Origin: Clostridiales bacterium
Lineage (GTDB): Bacteria; Bacillota; Clostridia; Oscillospirales; Oscillospiraceae
DNA: 44,081 nucleotides
Direction: 5' to 3'
Assembly: GCA_012838345.1 (NCBI GenBank)
Contig: DUPK01000039.1
Location: 1-44,081, forward strand
Below the pieces are notes generated by a model, which was not told the DNA's origin, did not search any database, and saw only the letters and a program-made list of their open reading frames with translations. Each line of letters opens with the position of its first letter. Within the stretch, counting starts at the first letter, position 1. The translations under genes and the position numbers were made by a program. This document shows positions 34,836-43,456 of the stretch, in pieces.

Positions 34836-36802
34836 GAAGGAGCTTCTTTCCCCAGCTCGCGCTGCGCAACCTAAGGAAGAACTCGCGCGTGTACCTGCCC
34901 TACATCCTCGCGTCCATCGGCACGATAATGATGTTCTACATACTCTGCTCAATGGCCTTCAACGACGGGCTTGGCAGCATGTACGGCGGCGGGCAGATGA
35001 CCATTATCCTTCGGCTCGGCATAATTGTCGTCGGCCTTTTCGCCGTCATATTCCTGCTCTACACCAACAGTTTCCTTATAAAACGGCGCAAAAAGGAGAT
35101 AGGTCTTTACAACATTCTCGGCCTCGGCAAGCGGCACCTCGGGAAAATGATGTTCTTTGAAACGCTTTACGTCGCCCTGTTTTCGATAGTAATAGGGCTT
35201 TTTCTGGGAATGCTCCTTAGCAAGCTCATGCTCGCGCTGCTGCTTAAGATGGTCAGCTTCCCGGTGCCGCTCGGCTTTTCCGTGAGCCTGAACGGGATTT
35301 TGCTGACAAGCATACTTTTCGGCGCGATATACCTTCTCGCCCTTATCTCAAACCTTGTGCAGGTGGGCAGGGCAAAGCCCGTGGAACTCATGAGCGGCTC
35401 CCAGTACGGCGAGCGCGAGCCGAAGACCAAGTGGCTGCTCGCGCTGATCGGAGTTTTTACTCTCGGCGGGGGCTACTATATCGCGCAGACGGTCGAGGCG
35501 CTTGTCAAAGTTATAGGAATGTTCTTTGTTGCGGCCATACTGGTCATAATCGGCACCTACTGCCTGTTTACCGCCGGCAGCATTGCGGTTTTGAAGGTAA
35601 TGAAGAAGAGCAAGAGCTTTTACTACCGCACGAAGAATTTCACGAGCGTTTCGGGCATGCTCTACCGCATGAAGAAAAACGCGGTGGGCCTTGCCAACAT
35701 CTGCATACTCTCTACCATGGTGCTGGTAATGATTTCCTCTACCGTCTCGCTTTACATCGGCATAGACGACACGCTTGAAACCGTACACCCGAGGGAAGTC
35801 ATGGCGATAAGATACGGCGAGAACAGCTCGGACATTGAGGGGATGAACCGCGCGATGGACACGGCCCTCTCAAGGGCGGGAGTGGAGGAGCGCGGTCGCC
35901 TTAGCTACAGGTATTTCGATTTGATACTGACAGATGAAGGCGTCAAGGATCAAAGGTATTATCAGGCAGAGAAATACTATGTTTACTACTTTCTCCCGCT
36001 TTCGGACTTTAATGTCCTTGAGGGCGAAAGCCTGAGCCTTAGGGAGGGCGAGGTCATAGTCTGCGGCGGGGGCTACGGCGCGGGCGATACCTTTGAAATC
36101 CCCGACATAGGTTTCAGCGCGAAGGTCAGGGATGCGCGCCCCTCCTTTTCGCTCCATCACAGAGAAGACGACCTGGCCGACATGTCCCTGCACATAGTGG
36201 TAAGCGATTTTGAAAAGGCCTTCGCCGACATACAAGCCGCCTCTTCCACCCTCGGTTCCAAGCCCTATATCAGCTCTATTGTAGGGGCCGACATCGGGCG
36301 GGACAAGGAGACGGAGCAGTTGGTGGCGTATGAGCTGCGCGCGGCGCTTGATGAAATCGGACTTTCAGCAAATATTACCCTCCGCTCAAGTGAGCGCTTT
36401 GAGTTTGTCACGCTTTACGGGGGACTTTTGTTCCTCGGCATCTTCCTCGGCACGCTCTTTTCAATGGCGACCGCGATGATAATCTATTACAAGCAGGTCT
36501 CCGAGGGCTTTGAGGACAAGGAGCGCTTTACGATAATGCAGAAGGTGGGCATGGGCCTCGGCGAGGTCAAGGAGACCATACGCAGGCAGATTCTCATTGT
36601 GTTCTTCCTCCCCCTCGCCGCGTCGGTTGTGCACATAGCCTTTGCCTTCAAGATGATAACAAGAATGCTCTCGGTGATGCTCATATCGAACATGCGGCTC
36701 TTTGCGCTGTGCACGGGCGCAACGATACTCGGCTTTGCGCTAATCTACACCGTCGTGTTCGCGCTCACCGCAAGGTCGTATTACAAAATAGTCAAGGCAT
36801 AA
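34832..36802 (+). CDS. BceB-like ABC transporter permease
   Basis: The 656 residues start at the TTG 34832, eight bases after GGGGG, and overlap the ATPase stop (TTGA). There are ten membrane helices in the BceB arrangement, and the large extracellular domain (about 290-510) between helices seven and eight that senses the peptide. FtsX-type helices are repeated at both ends. It is paired with the ATPase to shield or free lipid-linked cell wall intermediates from antimicrobial peptides, and signals to the BceS-like kinase. The strong terminator at 36805 follows. Confidence 0.9.
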   Translation: MRRSFFPQLALRNLRKNSRVYLPYILASIGTIMMFYILCSMAFNDGLGSMYGGGQMTIILRLGIIVVGLFAVIFLLYTNSFLIKRRKKEIGLYNILGLGKRHLGKMMFFETLYVALFSIVIGLFLGMLLSKLMLALLLKMVSFPVPLGFSVSLNGILLTSILFGAIYLLALISNLVQVGRAKPVELMSGSQYGEREPKTKWLLALIGVFTLGGGYYIAQTVEALVKVIGMFFVAAILVIIGTYCLFTAGSIAVLKVMKKSKSFYYRTKNFTSVSGMLYRMKKNAVGLANICILSTMVLVMISSTVSLYIGIDDTLETVHPREVMAIRYGENSSDIEGMNRAMDTALSRAGVEERGRLSYRYFDLILTDEGVKDQRYYQAEKYYVYYFLPLSDFNVLEGESLSLREGEVIVCGGGYGAGDTFEIPDIGFSAKVRDARPSFSLHHREDDLADMSLHIVVSDFEKAFADIQAASSTLGSKPYISSIVGADIGRDKETEQLVAYELRAALDEIGLSANITLRSSERFEFVTLYGGLLFLGIFLGTLFSMATAMIIYYKQVSEGFEDKERFTIMQKVGMGLGEVKETIRRQILIVFFLPLAASVVHIAFAFKMITRMLSVMLISNMRLFALCTGATILGFALIYTVVFALTARSYYKIVKA

Positions 36803-36804
36803 AG

Positions 36805-36833
36805 AAGAGGCGGGTTTTCCGCCTCTTTTTTTG
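36805..36833 (+). terminator. Terminator of the Bce-like operon
   Basis: AAGAGGCGG and CCGCCTCTT around a GTTTT loop, then six more T. It also faces the minus-strand AEC gene ending at 36867. Confidence 0.92.
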
Positions 36834-36866
36834 CAAATATAAGAAACTTTCCGGTGCCGGCCCGCT

Positions 36867-37778
36867 CTATGCCAGTACAAGCGACAGCACGAACACTATA
36901 CCGGCCCCTATTATAAGGCTCACCGCCGAAAAGCCCGACACAAGGGCCTTGTTCACCCCATGCGAGGTAGCAATGACAGCCGCGGCCACAGCCGCCGGCA
37001 TCGCAAGGCAGATGACTATCGCTATCCTCAAATCGGCTGCAACCGGCAGCAAAAACCACACGGGCAGGGCGACTAGCGCCGAGGCCACGAGACGTATGAG
37101 CGTAATCTTCGTTATGACAAGCCTGTGCTCCCTCTCCACCTTCGGCTCGAGCATGATTCCGAACAAAAGCATGGCGAGAAAGCCGTTTCCGGCGCCGCAA
37201 ATCTCCGCAAAGGTGAGGACGGGCGCCGGCATGGAGATTTTAAGCAGCGACATCGATATGGCTATTATATAGACGTCGAAGGAGACCGAGGACAGCAGCC
37301 TTTTAATCGCATATTTCGCCGTCAGACGCTCCCCGTCGGCGCGGGCGGAGGCCAAGACGAAGCTCGGCCCGAACATTATCGTCGCGTTTCCGATGTCATA
37401 CAGGCAAAGGCCCGCGACGACGGCCGGCGAAAAGACGGCGCTCGCCACTGGAATTCCGAAAATCCCAACAATCTGCGAGGGTACAAACAGGATGTACATC
37501 AGCGCGGAATCCCTGTCCTTCGCCCTTCGCGCCAAATACAGGCCGAGCGCGAGCATAACAATATTAAACCCGAAGCCAAAGACGAGCGGCGTTATATAAG
37601 CGCTTGTGATTTCCACCGAGTGAAAGCTCGTTAGAATCGCGCAGGGCAAGGTGATGTTGAAGATGATTTTAGAAACAACCTCCGAGTGCTCCGTTTTAAA
37701 CAGCCCCAGCCGCTTGAGAGCGTACCCGAGAATTACTATCAGAATATATGAAGCTATCTTTGCATAAGCGTTTGTCAC
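36867..37778 (-). CDS. AEC-family transporter
   Basis: The 303 residues have ten membrane helices in two halves of five. Features are ILGYALKRLGLFKTE at the start, FNITLPCAILTSFH, and PAAVAAAVIATSHGVNKALVSG near the end, matching the auxin efflux carrier family. Bacterial members move carboxylates such as malate or malonate. Substrate cannot be inferred. It ends close to the Bce terminator. PduL lies upstream on the same strand with a terminator between. Confidence 0.85.
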   Translation of the reverse strand: MTNAYAKIASYILIVILGYALKRLGLFKTEHSEVVSKIIFNITLPCAILTSFHSVEITSAYITPLVFGFGFNIVMLALGLYLARRAKDRDSALMYILFVPSQIVGIFGIPVASAVFSPAVVAGLCLYDIGNATIMFGPSFVLASARADGERLTAKYAIKRLLSSVSFDVYIIAISMSLLKISMPAPVLTFAEICGAGNGFLAMLLFGIMLEPKVEREHRLVITKITLIRLVASALVALPVWFLLPVAADLRIAIVICLAMPAAVAAAVIATSHGVNKALVSGFSAVSLIIGAGIVFVLSLVLA

Positions 37779-37803
37779 AGACCTACCCCTTGTCCATACG
37801 AAA

Positions 37804-37823
37804 GGGACGGCTTGTACCGTCCC
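37804..37823 (-). terminator. Terminator after pduL
   Basis: GGGACGG and CCGTCCC with a CTTGTA loop, 14 bases past the pduL stop. Its minus-strand flank is CTTTCG, so a weak terminator. Confidence 0.65.
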
Positions 37824-37836
37824 CTTAGCTTTAATC

Positions 37837-38415
37837 CTATCTTAAAACCGTGCCGACGGCGTTGTCCCCGAAGAGCGCTGCGGCGTTCACTTCATCGTAG
37901 TCCAGGTGCACCGCCGTTGCGTAATTCTCGCTTACCCTCGCCACAACCTCGTCGAAGATAAGTGCGCGCTCCCCGCCGACCTTTATCTGGACAATCTCCC
38001 TGTCCTGTATTCCAAACTCCTCGGCGTCCTTCGGGGTTATATGCAGGTGGCGCTTGGCGACAATCGCGCCCTCCTTCAGTTCAACCGTGCCCTCGGGTCC
38101 GACAAGCGTTACGGGCGCGCTGCTCGCTATGTTGCCGCTCTCGCGTATGGGCGGGTTTATGCCGAGAATGCGCGCGTCTGTGAAGGAAAGCTCCACCTGT
38201 GTGAACTTGCGGCAGGGACCGAGGATGGAAACTCCTTTTAATGTACCCTTGGGACCTACTACATCCACCTTGGCAGTCGATGCAAATTCGCCCGGCTGGG
38301 AGAGATACTTTTTGACCTCGAGCTCGTAGCCCGCTCCGAAAAGCGCCTCGAGACATTCCTTTGTGATATGGATGTGCCGGCCGGAGCCCTCGATCATTAC
38401 CTGCAACTGTTTCAT
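37837..38415 (-). CDS. pduL: Phosphate propanoyltransferase PduL
   Basis: The 192 residues are PduL throughout. Zinc-ligand histidines are in SGRHIHIT and AKRHLHITP, and CRKFTQVELSFTDARILGINPPIRESG and AVHLDYDEVNAA complete the family. It exchanges CoA and phosphate on acetyl- or propanoyl-CoA, an alternative to Pta feeding substrate-level ATP via acetate kinase. It has no N-terminal microcompartment signal, so it is the cytoplasmic housekeeping form. GGAGG precedes the ATG. Confidence 0.93.
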   Translation of the reverse strand: MKQLQVMIEGSGRHIHITKECLEALFGAGYELEVKKYLSQPGEFASTAKVDVVGPKGTLKGVSILGPCRKFTQVELSFTDARILGINPPIRESGNIASSAPVTLVGPEGTVELKEGAIVAKRHLHITPKDAEEFGIQDREIVQIKVGGERALIFDEVVARVSENYATAVHLDYDEVNAAALFGDNAVGTVLR

Positions 38416-38551
38416 TATATATGGCCCTCCTGAAAACTGTTAAGAATTCTAGTATAGAGAATGTATCACTTTATCATAAAAAGCGCAATAGTTAAGGGAA
38501 AAAAGCTAACTTTTTGACGCAGCGAAAAGGCGTGTTAAATACCTCTGCCGC

Positions 38552-39223
38552 CTATTCTATCACATATCCCATGCCCTTTTTGGTCTTTATCAGCCCGCCG
38601 AGACCGATGTCGTCGAGCTTCTTCCTGAGGCGGGTCATGTTAACCGTCAGCGTGTTGTCGTCAATAAAGCTGTCGCTCTGCCAGAGCCTCTCCATTATCC
38701 TCTCGCGCGAGACGGTTCTCCCCGCGTTTTCCATAAGCTCCTGCATTATGCGAAACTCGTTCTTGGTAAGCTCCAGCCGCTGCCTCTGGTATGTAAGCGA
38801 AGCGTCGCCCAGGTTGAGAACAACTCCCGCGTACTCCATCACGTTCATCTGCCCGTGGTAGGAGTAGCTGCGCCGCAAAAGTGCCTGAATCTTAGCGGTA
38901 ACGACCGCAAGGTCGAAGGGCTTGCAGATAAAATCGTCGCCGCCCATGTTCATGGCCATGACTATGTTCATGTTGTCCGAGGCCGAGGATATGAATATCA
39001 CGGGCACGCTTGATATTCTGCGTATCTCGGAGCACCAGTAAAAGCCGTTGTTGTAGGGCAGCATAATGTCAAGCAGCACAAGGTCGGGCGAAAACTCCTT
39101 AAACTGCCCGATAATATCCTTAAAATCGGTTACGCAATAGACATCAAAAGCCCATTTGCTGAGGTGGTTTTTAAGCGCGGAGGCGATTATGCAGTCGTCC
39201 TCCGCTATCATGATTTTGTACAT
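38552..39223 (-). CDS. BceR-like response regulator (OmpR family)
   Basis: The 223 residues begin at the ATG 39223 (MYKIMIAEDD) with GGGGG about seven bases upstream; an ATG two codons earlier is also possible. The receiver has D9/D10 and phospho-acceptor D52 in LVLLDIMLP, and the segment NMNIVMAMNMGGDDFICKPFD is typical of BceR/VirR regulators. The C-terminal winged helix ends KKLDDIGLGGLIKTKKGMGYV. No kinase lies beside it. The nearest candidate partner is the BceS-like kinase 5 kb away on the other strand. Confidence 0.9.
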   Translation of the reverse strand: MYKIMIAEDDCIIASALKNHLSKWAFDVYCVTDFKDIIGQFKEFSPDLVLLDIMLPYNNGFYWCSEIRRISSVPVIFISSASDNMNIVMAMNMGGDDFICKPFDLAVVTAKIQALLRRSYSYHGQMNVMEYAGVVLNLGDASLTYQRQRLELTKNEFRIMQELMENAGRTVSRERIMERLWQSDSFIDDNTLTVNMTRLRKKLDDIGLGGLIKTKKGMGYVIE

Positions 39224-39493
39224 CTCCATGCCCCCGTTTGCAGGTCTTAGTATACCACAGAGGGGAAAAGAAATCCAATAAACTTGGGCAGTTTCCATGC
39301 TTTTCGCCCGGAAAGCCCCTGCGTGTAATGCGGCGCGGTCAAGCTGCTGTTAAATTAAGTCAATGTGCACCGGAATTTTTCGTTTTTCAGCACTCAGGCT
39401 CAGGGTATAATTTAAGCTTCACGCGCGCAGCTTGGGAATAATGCGGAATAGAGAACAAATGCGGAAAACTCTCGTAAAATGCGCGCCCTTTCC
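39224..39493. other. Intergenic, no gene seen
   Basis: About 270 bases before the thiT promoter. Open frames here overlap the riboswitch antisense and lack support. A TATAAT-like stretch lies near 39408 with no gene. Confidence 0.35.
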
Positions 39494-39522
39494 TTGACAA
39501 ATCCAATATCAAATGATATTAT
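39494..39522 (+). promoter_or_regulatory. thiT promoter
   Basis: TTGACA (39494-39499), 17-base spacer, TATTAT (39517-39522). Confidence 0.85.
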
Positions 39523-39533
39523 TTGCGCACGAC

Positions 39534-39626
39534 ATATGGGGTGCTGGGCGCAAGCCCGGCTGAGATGGCGCTTAGCGCGGCGCTGAACCCTTGAACCTGA
39601 TCCGGGTAATGCCGGCGTAGGAAGAC
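39534..39626 (+). ncRNA. TPP riboswitch (THI element)
   Basis: The conserved parts are all present: GGGGTGC near the start, GGCTGAGATGGCG, the P3 stem (GCGCTTAGCGCGGCGC) and ACCCTTGAACCTGATC with GGGTAATGCCGGCGTAGGAA. It binds thiamine pyrophosphate and, through the terminator at 39643-39679, reduces thiT expression when TPP is plentiful. Confidence 0.95.
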
Positions 39627-39642
39627 ATAAGGGTCTTTTATT

Positions 39643-39679
39643 CCGCATCGCATTACTCCGGTAAGCGTGCGGATTTTTT
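39643..39679 (+). terminator. Riboswitch-controlled terminator
   Basis: CCGCA...CGC...TTAC pairs with GTAA...GCG...TGCGG, then A and six T. An alternative pairing, GTGCGG (39667-39672) with CCGCAC (39685-39690), could compete with it. Confidence 0.75.
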
Positions 39680-39718
39680 GCTTTCCGCACGGTTACATAA
39701 AAAAGGAGGAAAGCATTA

Positions 39719-40267
39719 ATGTCAACAATCGCTATGCAGAAAAACAGCCTTCGCACTCTAGTCGAGGGCGCAATCATGGTCGCCGTCGCCTTTGTCCTGA
39801 GCTTTGTGGAGATACCCGTGGGCCTATACGGCGGCTCGGTGGAGTTTGTTATGATTCCTCTCATAGTCTACGCAAGGCGCAGAGGCACGCCCTGGGCGCT
39901 GGGCGCGGGCTTTGTCTACGGGACAATCAAGTATATCTCCACGGGCTGGGCGATAAACTGGCTGTCCATACTGCTCGACTACTCGATTGCATACATGGTC
40001 GTCGGGCTTGCCGGCTTGCCGAAGCGGGGGACGAGTGGCTATGTCTGGGGCACGCTCATCGGCTGCTTTGCAAGGTTCATCGTGCACTTCATAAGCGGAA
40101 TTGTGCTCTACGCCGAGTACATGCCGGATGTGTTTCTTGGCCTTACGATGACCTCCGTACCTTTCTATTCCGCGCTCTACAACGGGCTTTACATGCTGCC
40201 GAACACGGTTATTGCGCTCATCATCTGCGGCATTCTTGCAAGGCCGATGGAAAAACTGAAGGTATAG
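39719..40267 (+). CDS. thiT: Thiamine ECF transporter S component
   Basis: The 182 residues have six membrane helices. VEGAIMVAVAFVLSFVEIPVG, GGSVEFVMIPLIVYARRRG and the GGSVEF-W-rich segment (TGWAINWLSILLDYSIAY) include the residues that bind thiamine in ThiT. It works with the shared ECF energy module encoded elsewhere. AAGGAGG precedes the ATG. Directly under a TPP riboswitch. Confidence 0.93.
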   Translation: MSTIAMQKNSLRTLVEGAIMVAVAFVLSFVEIPVGLYGGSVEFVMIPLIVYARRRGTPWALGAGFVYGTIKYISTGWAINWLSILLDYSIAYMVVGLAGLPKRGTSGYVWGTLIGCFARFIVHFISGIVLYAEYMPDVFLGLTMTSVPFYSALYNGLYMLPNTVIALIICGILARPMEKLKV

Positions 40268-40279
40268 CCTGGGGGAGTT

Positions 40280-40311
40280 CCAAGAGAGGGAACTTCGGTT
40301 CCCCCTCTTGG
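40280..40311 (+). terminator. thiT terminator hairpin
   Basis: CCAAGAGAGGGAAC and GTTCCCCCTCTTGG around a TTCG tetraloop, one mismatch in 14 pairs; followed by TCGTTTTAA. Confidence 0.8.
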
Positions 40312-40332
40312 TCGTTTTAAGGAGAGGGGATA

Positions 40333-40373
40333 CATAAGGGGAGAGGGAAATTCGAAATCCCTCTCCCCTTATG
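40333..40373. repeat. Second hairpin, 16-bp stem
   Basis: CATAAGGGGAGAGGGA and TCCCTCTCCCCTTATG around AATTCGAAA. Outside it, ATAC and GTAT can extend the stem. Confidence 0.8.
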
Positions 40374-40384
40374 CGTATCTTTTG

Positions 40385-40414
40385 GTTACTTTTCTGTATG
40401 CACAGAAAAGTAAC
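40385..40414. repeat. Third hairpin, 13-bp stem
   Basis: GTTACTTTTCTGT and ACAGAAAAGTAAC around ATGC. I have seen this kind of palindrome scattered in gut Firmicutes genomes, but cannot verify that here. The following 140 bases up to 40557 show no gene. Confidence 0.75.
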
Positions 40415-40557
40415 ATAATCTTATATCTGTCGCGTGGTTAGCGCAGACTGATTATGCAACAAGTAAAACCGGAGAGAATCAGATATGCCGTCTTGCAGGA
40501 GCACCATATAAAACAAGGAAGCACTCCCTCATAAGGGGTGCTCCCTGTAAACTATTC

Positions 40558-40983
40558 TTATACGTTCCTGAACCACTGGTCAACAAGGCGCAGGCCGCCA
40601 ATAAAGGGAAGCTCCTGCTCCCTGCCCTGGGCGGCGTTGATAATGCCGATAATTGATAGTATAAGCACAAAAATGCCGAGGAGCGAGCCGAATGTCCAGA
40701 AGATGCCGTCCAGAACGGCGGACACAAGCCATGCGAGGAAGAGAGTAAAGCCCTGGTTTGCATGGAAGCGCACGAAGGGCGAATTCTTCGCGGTGAAGAT
40801 GGGTATAAAAATCAGAGGGCCGAAATAGCACAGTATCGCCATTATTTTATTGTTCTGCGCGTCCTTGGCTGCGCCGGAATAATCTCCGCCGCCCGATGGC
40901 GCGCCCGAAACCTTTGCGCCGCAGGAGGCGCAAAACCGGTCGTTATCGTGAAGTAGCGCACCGCAGCGTTTGCAAAAGTCCAT
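40558..40983 (-). CDS. Zinc-ribbon DUF4870 membrane protein
   Basis: The 141 residues begin with a zinc ribbon (CKRCGALLHDNDRFCASCG) and a Gly-rich linker. Then follows a DUF4870/Tic20-like domain with three membrane segments: AILCYFGPLIFIPIF, FHANQGFTLFLAWLV and LLGIFVLILSIIGIINA. This architecture is common in Clostridia; function unknown. It begins 13 bases after the DAK2 gene's stop and may be its operon mate. Confidence 0.85.
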   Translation of the reverse strand: MDFCKRCGALLHDNDRFCASCGAKVSGAPSGGGDYSGAAKDAQNNKIMAILCYFGPLIFIPIFTAKNSPFVRFHANQGFTLFLAWLVSAVLDGIFWTFGSLLGIFVLILSIIGIINAAQGREQELPFIGGLRLVDQWFRNV

Positions 40984-40996
40984 GGCTCATTCCTTC

Positions 40997-42625
40997 CTAT
41001 TCTGCCGAAATAATATAGTAGTAGACCGGCTGTCCGCCGGCGACTGGCGTAACCTCGGTGCCCTCAAGCCGCTCCTGGAGCTTTGAGGCAAACTTCTCGG
41101 CGTCTTCCTCCGACACATCCGCGCCATAGAACAGGGTCACAAACTCGGGCTTTAGCTCCTCGAGCTTCTCGCCTATCTTCTCACAGACCTCGTCAAAGCT
41201 GCGTAATGTCGCAAGGAGCCTGCCTTCAAAAAGCGTGAGATAATCGCCCTCGTTAATCTTCTGCCCCTCATATTCCGAGTCCCTCGCGGCGTAAGTGACG
41301 GACAGGGTGTGCACGGCGGAAAGGGCATTTTTCATGTTCTCAGCAAGCGTCTCCTCGTCGAGGGATGGCTCAAACTGCATGAGCGCCGCAATGCCCTGGG
41401 GTATAGTCTTTGAGGGTATGACGATGACCTTTTTTTCGGTCAGGCCGACGCACTGCTCCGCCGCCATTATGATGTTCTTGTTGTTCGGAAAGACGAACAC
41501 CACTTCCGCCGGTGTGCGGTTTATCTGCTTTAGAATATCCTCGGTCGAGGGGTTCATGGTCTGGCCGCCTGAAATCGTACCGTCGCAGCCGAGGTCGCGG
41601 AAAACCGCCTCCATGCCCCCGCCTGCGCAGACGGCTACGGCGCCGTACTTCTTTTCGGGCGCTGCCGGGGCCTCGTCCTCTTTTTCGGGCTGCTCACGAT
41701 TTATCGTCTCGGTGTGCTGCTCGCGCATGTTCTCTATTTTGACCGTAAGGAGGCTGCCGTAGGTCAGTGCCTCGGTCAGAACCACGCCGGGCGCGTTCGT
41801 ATGGACATGGACCTTAATAATGCTGTCGTCGTCGACGACCACTATGCTGTCGCCGAGGCCGCTGAGGAAGAAGTTGAGCAGGGCCGGGTTCTTCCTGTTC
41901 TCGCGGCTTACGATAAACTCGGTGCAGTAGGTATAGGTTATGTCGCCCGTCTCAAACTCCGCAAAATCGGCCTTTTCCTTTGTTGCGGAGACCTCGGTCT
42001 CCGGCAAGGCCTCTCCGCGCAGGGCGGCGAGCATCGCTTCAAGAATAATGATATAGCCCTTTCCGCCCGCGTCGATTACGCCGGCCTTTTTGAGCACGGG
42101 GTTTTTGTTGATTGTGTCGGCAAGAGCCTCCTTGCCCGCCTCGATTGCCGCAATAAGCGTCCCTTCAAAATCCGCGCCGTCCGCCGCCGCTTCTCTCGCA
42201 CTCTCGGAGGCAAGCCGCGAAACCGTGAGAATTGTGCCCTCCGCCGGTTTCATAACCGCCTTGTAGGCCGCGGTTACGCCCTCAATCATAGCCTCGGCAA
42301 ACTCAAGGCCGTCCGCTTCGTCCCTGCCGCGCAGATTCTTTGAAATACCCCGGAACAGAAGCGACAAAATGACGCCCGAATTGCCCCGCGCTCCGCGAAG
42401 GAGGGCAGAAGCCGTGATTTCCGAGGCTTTTCCCACAGACTGTGGAGTGGTCTTTCTAAGCTCCGCTGCCGCAGCGCCCATCGTTAGGCTCATGTTCGTG
42501 CCGGTATCGCCGTCCGGCACCGGGAACACGTTCAGCTCGTTTATTGCCTGCTTATGGGTCTCGAGGGCGGACGCTGCGTGGAGTATCATATCTTTAAACG
42601 CGCAGCCGTCTATATACTCTCTCAA
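40997..42625 (-). CDS. fakA: DAK2-domain fatty acid kinase, FakA-like
   Basis: The 542 residues have an N-terminal DAK2 kinase domain (FPVPDGDTGTNMSLTM, LRGARGNSGVILSLLFRG) and the C-terminal YloV/DegV-like domain. FakA phosphorylates fatty acids carried by FakB (DegV family) for membrane lipid synthesis. A DegV/FakB gene is not in the window. It pairs with the Asp23-family gene, as yloU-yloV in Bacillus. A stretch rich in Glu and Pro (about 305-325) links the two halves. Confidence 0.9.
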   Translation of the reverse strand: MREYIDGCAFKDMILHAASALETHKQAINELNVFPVPDGDTGTNMSLTMGAAAAELRKTTPQSVGKASEITASALLRGARGNSGVILSLLFRGISKNLRGRDEADGLEFAEAMIEGVTAAYKAVMKPAEGTILTVSRLASESAREAAADGADFEGTLIAAIEAGKEALADTINKNPVLKKAGVIDAGGKGYIIILEAMLAALRGEALPETEVSATKEKADFAEFETGDITYTYCTEFIVSRENRKNPALLNFFLSGLGDSIVVVDDDSIIKVHVHTNAPGVVLTEALTYGSLLTVKIENMREQHTETINREQPEKEDEAPAAPEKKYGAVAVCAGGGMEAVFRDLGCDGTISGGQTMNPSTEDILKQINRTPAEVVFVFPNNKNIIMAAEQCVGLTEKKVIVIPSKTIPQGIAALMQFEPSLDEETLAENMKNALSAVHTLSVTYAARDSEYEGQKINEGDYLTLFEGRLLATLRSFDEVCEKIGEKLEELKPEFVTLFYGADVSEEDAEKFASKLQERLEGTEVTPVAGGQPVYYYIISAE

Positions 42626-42649
42626 GTCTTTGTACCTCCGAAAGTGTTT

Positions 42650-43003
42650 CTAATCAAGCATCATGCCGTCAATGTAAATGTCAACGGTCTTTACCCTGAC
42701 GCCGGTGGCGCTCTCCACCTTATAGCGGACCTCGCTCATAATCGATTCGCAGAGCGCAGGTATATTTATTCCGTTTTTTATAATAATATGGAGGGCGATG
42801 GATACGTCTCCCTCGTCGCTCAAGCTGACCGAAACGCCCTTGCTCATGGACTCCTTCTTCAAAAGGTGCCAAAGCCCGTCGGTCATCGAACGCATGGCCA
42901 TGCCCCGCACGCCGAAGCAGTTGGTTGCCGCGAGCCCCGCGAGGTTGGTAAAAACATCGTGGGCAATGGTAATGGCGCCCTTTTCGGTGAACATTTTAAC
43001 CAT
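42650..43003 (-). CDS. Asp23/Gls24-family protein (YloU-like)
   Basis: The 117 residues match the Asp23/Gls24 envelope-stress family: GAITIAHDVFTNLAGLAA at the start and HIIIKNGINIPALCESI with KTVDIYIDGM at the end. It lies 24 bases before the FakA-like gene. The partner rpmB, often divergent from this pair in Firmicutes, is absent here. Function is not settled. Confidence 0.88.
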   Translation of the reverse strand: MVKMFTEKGAITIAHDVFTNLAGLAATNCFGVRGMAMRSMTDGLWHLLKKESMSKGVSVSLSDEGDVSIALHIIIKNGINIPALCESIMSEVRYKVESATGVRVKTVDIYIDGMMLD

Positions 43004-43216
43004 AAGCCTTTTCTCCGTTCCAAGTTAGTCGTTAAGGGACGCAGGTCCCTTTTTCCATTCGTCTAAACATTGTAATACATTTTACTCAAAATCGCAAGAA
43101 AAATCACAGAGGGAAGAAGCGGAGAAGGTTTTTTTCGAACTTTTTTCGTTCGTATTGTTTTTATCTAATAACTGGTATATAATATCCACATCCAAAATTA
43201 AGGAGGCTCTGTTGCT

Positions 43217-43414
43217 GTGAAGAAAAAGAACGGGTTCTTAGCTCTGATTCTGGTAGTGGTATCCATAGCCGCCATTACCGCTTTGGTCGTCACCAATATA
43301 GAAAAAATCTGCGATTTTCTTGACGCTCTTAAGAAGAAGGCCAAGGAGGCCTGCTGCTGCAATGAAGAAGCTTCCCATCCGATAGAAAGCGATTTTGAGG
43401 ATATGGAAATTTAA
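43217..43414 (+). CDS. Small single-pass membrane protein
   Basis: The 65 residues start at the GTG 43217, ten bases after AAGGAGG. One membrane helix (about 7-26, FLALILVVVSIAAITALVV) is followed by a basic segment, the cysteine cluster EACCCNEE and an acidic tail. A TATAAT-containing promoter region is about 40 bases upstream (43176 area). It stands alone with its own terminator. Unknown family; the triple cysteine could bind metal or be acylated. Confidence 0.7.
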   Translation: MKKKNGFLALILVVVSIAAITALVVTNIEKICDFLDALKKKAKEACCCNEEASHPIESDFEDMEI

Positions 43415-43426
43415 ACTGCAAGGAGT

Positions 43427-43456
43427 CGCCCGCGCGTAAGGCGCGGGCGGTTTTTG
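43427..43456 (+). terminator. Terminator of the small membrane protein gene
   Basis: CGCCCGCGC and GCGCGGGCG around GTAAG, then GTTTTT. Confidence 0.85.

Noticed and set aside
39412-39864. 150-codon minus-strand frame
   Set aside because: It is antisense to the thiT promoter, the TPP riboswitch and the start of thiT, with no ribosome site.
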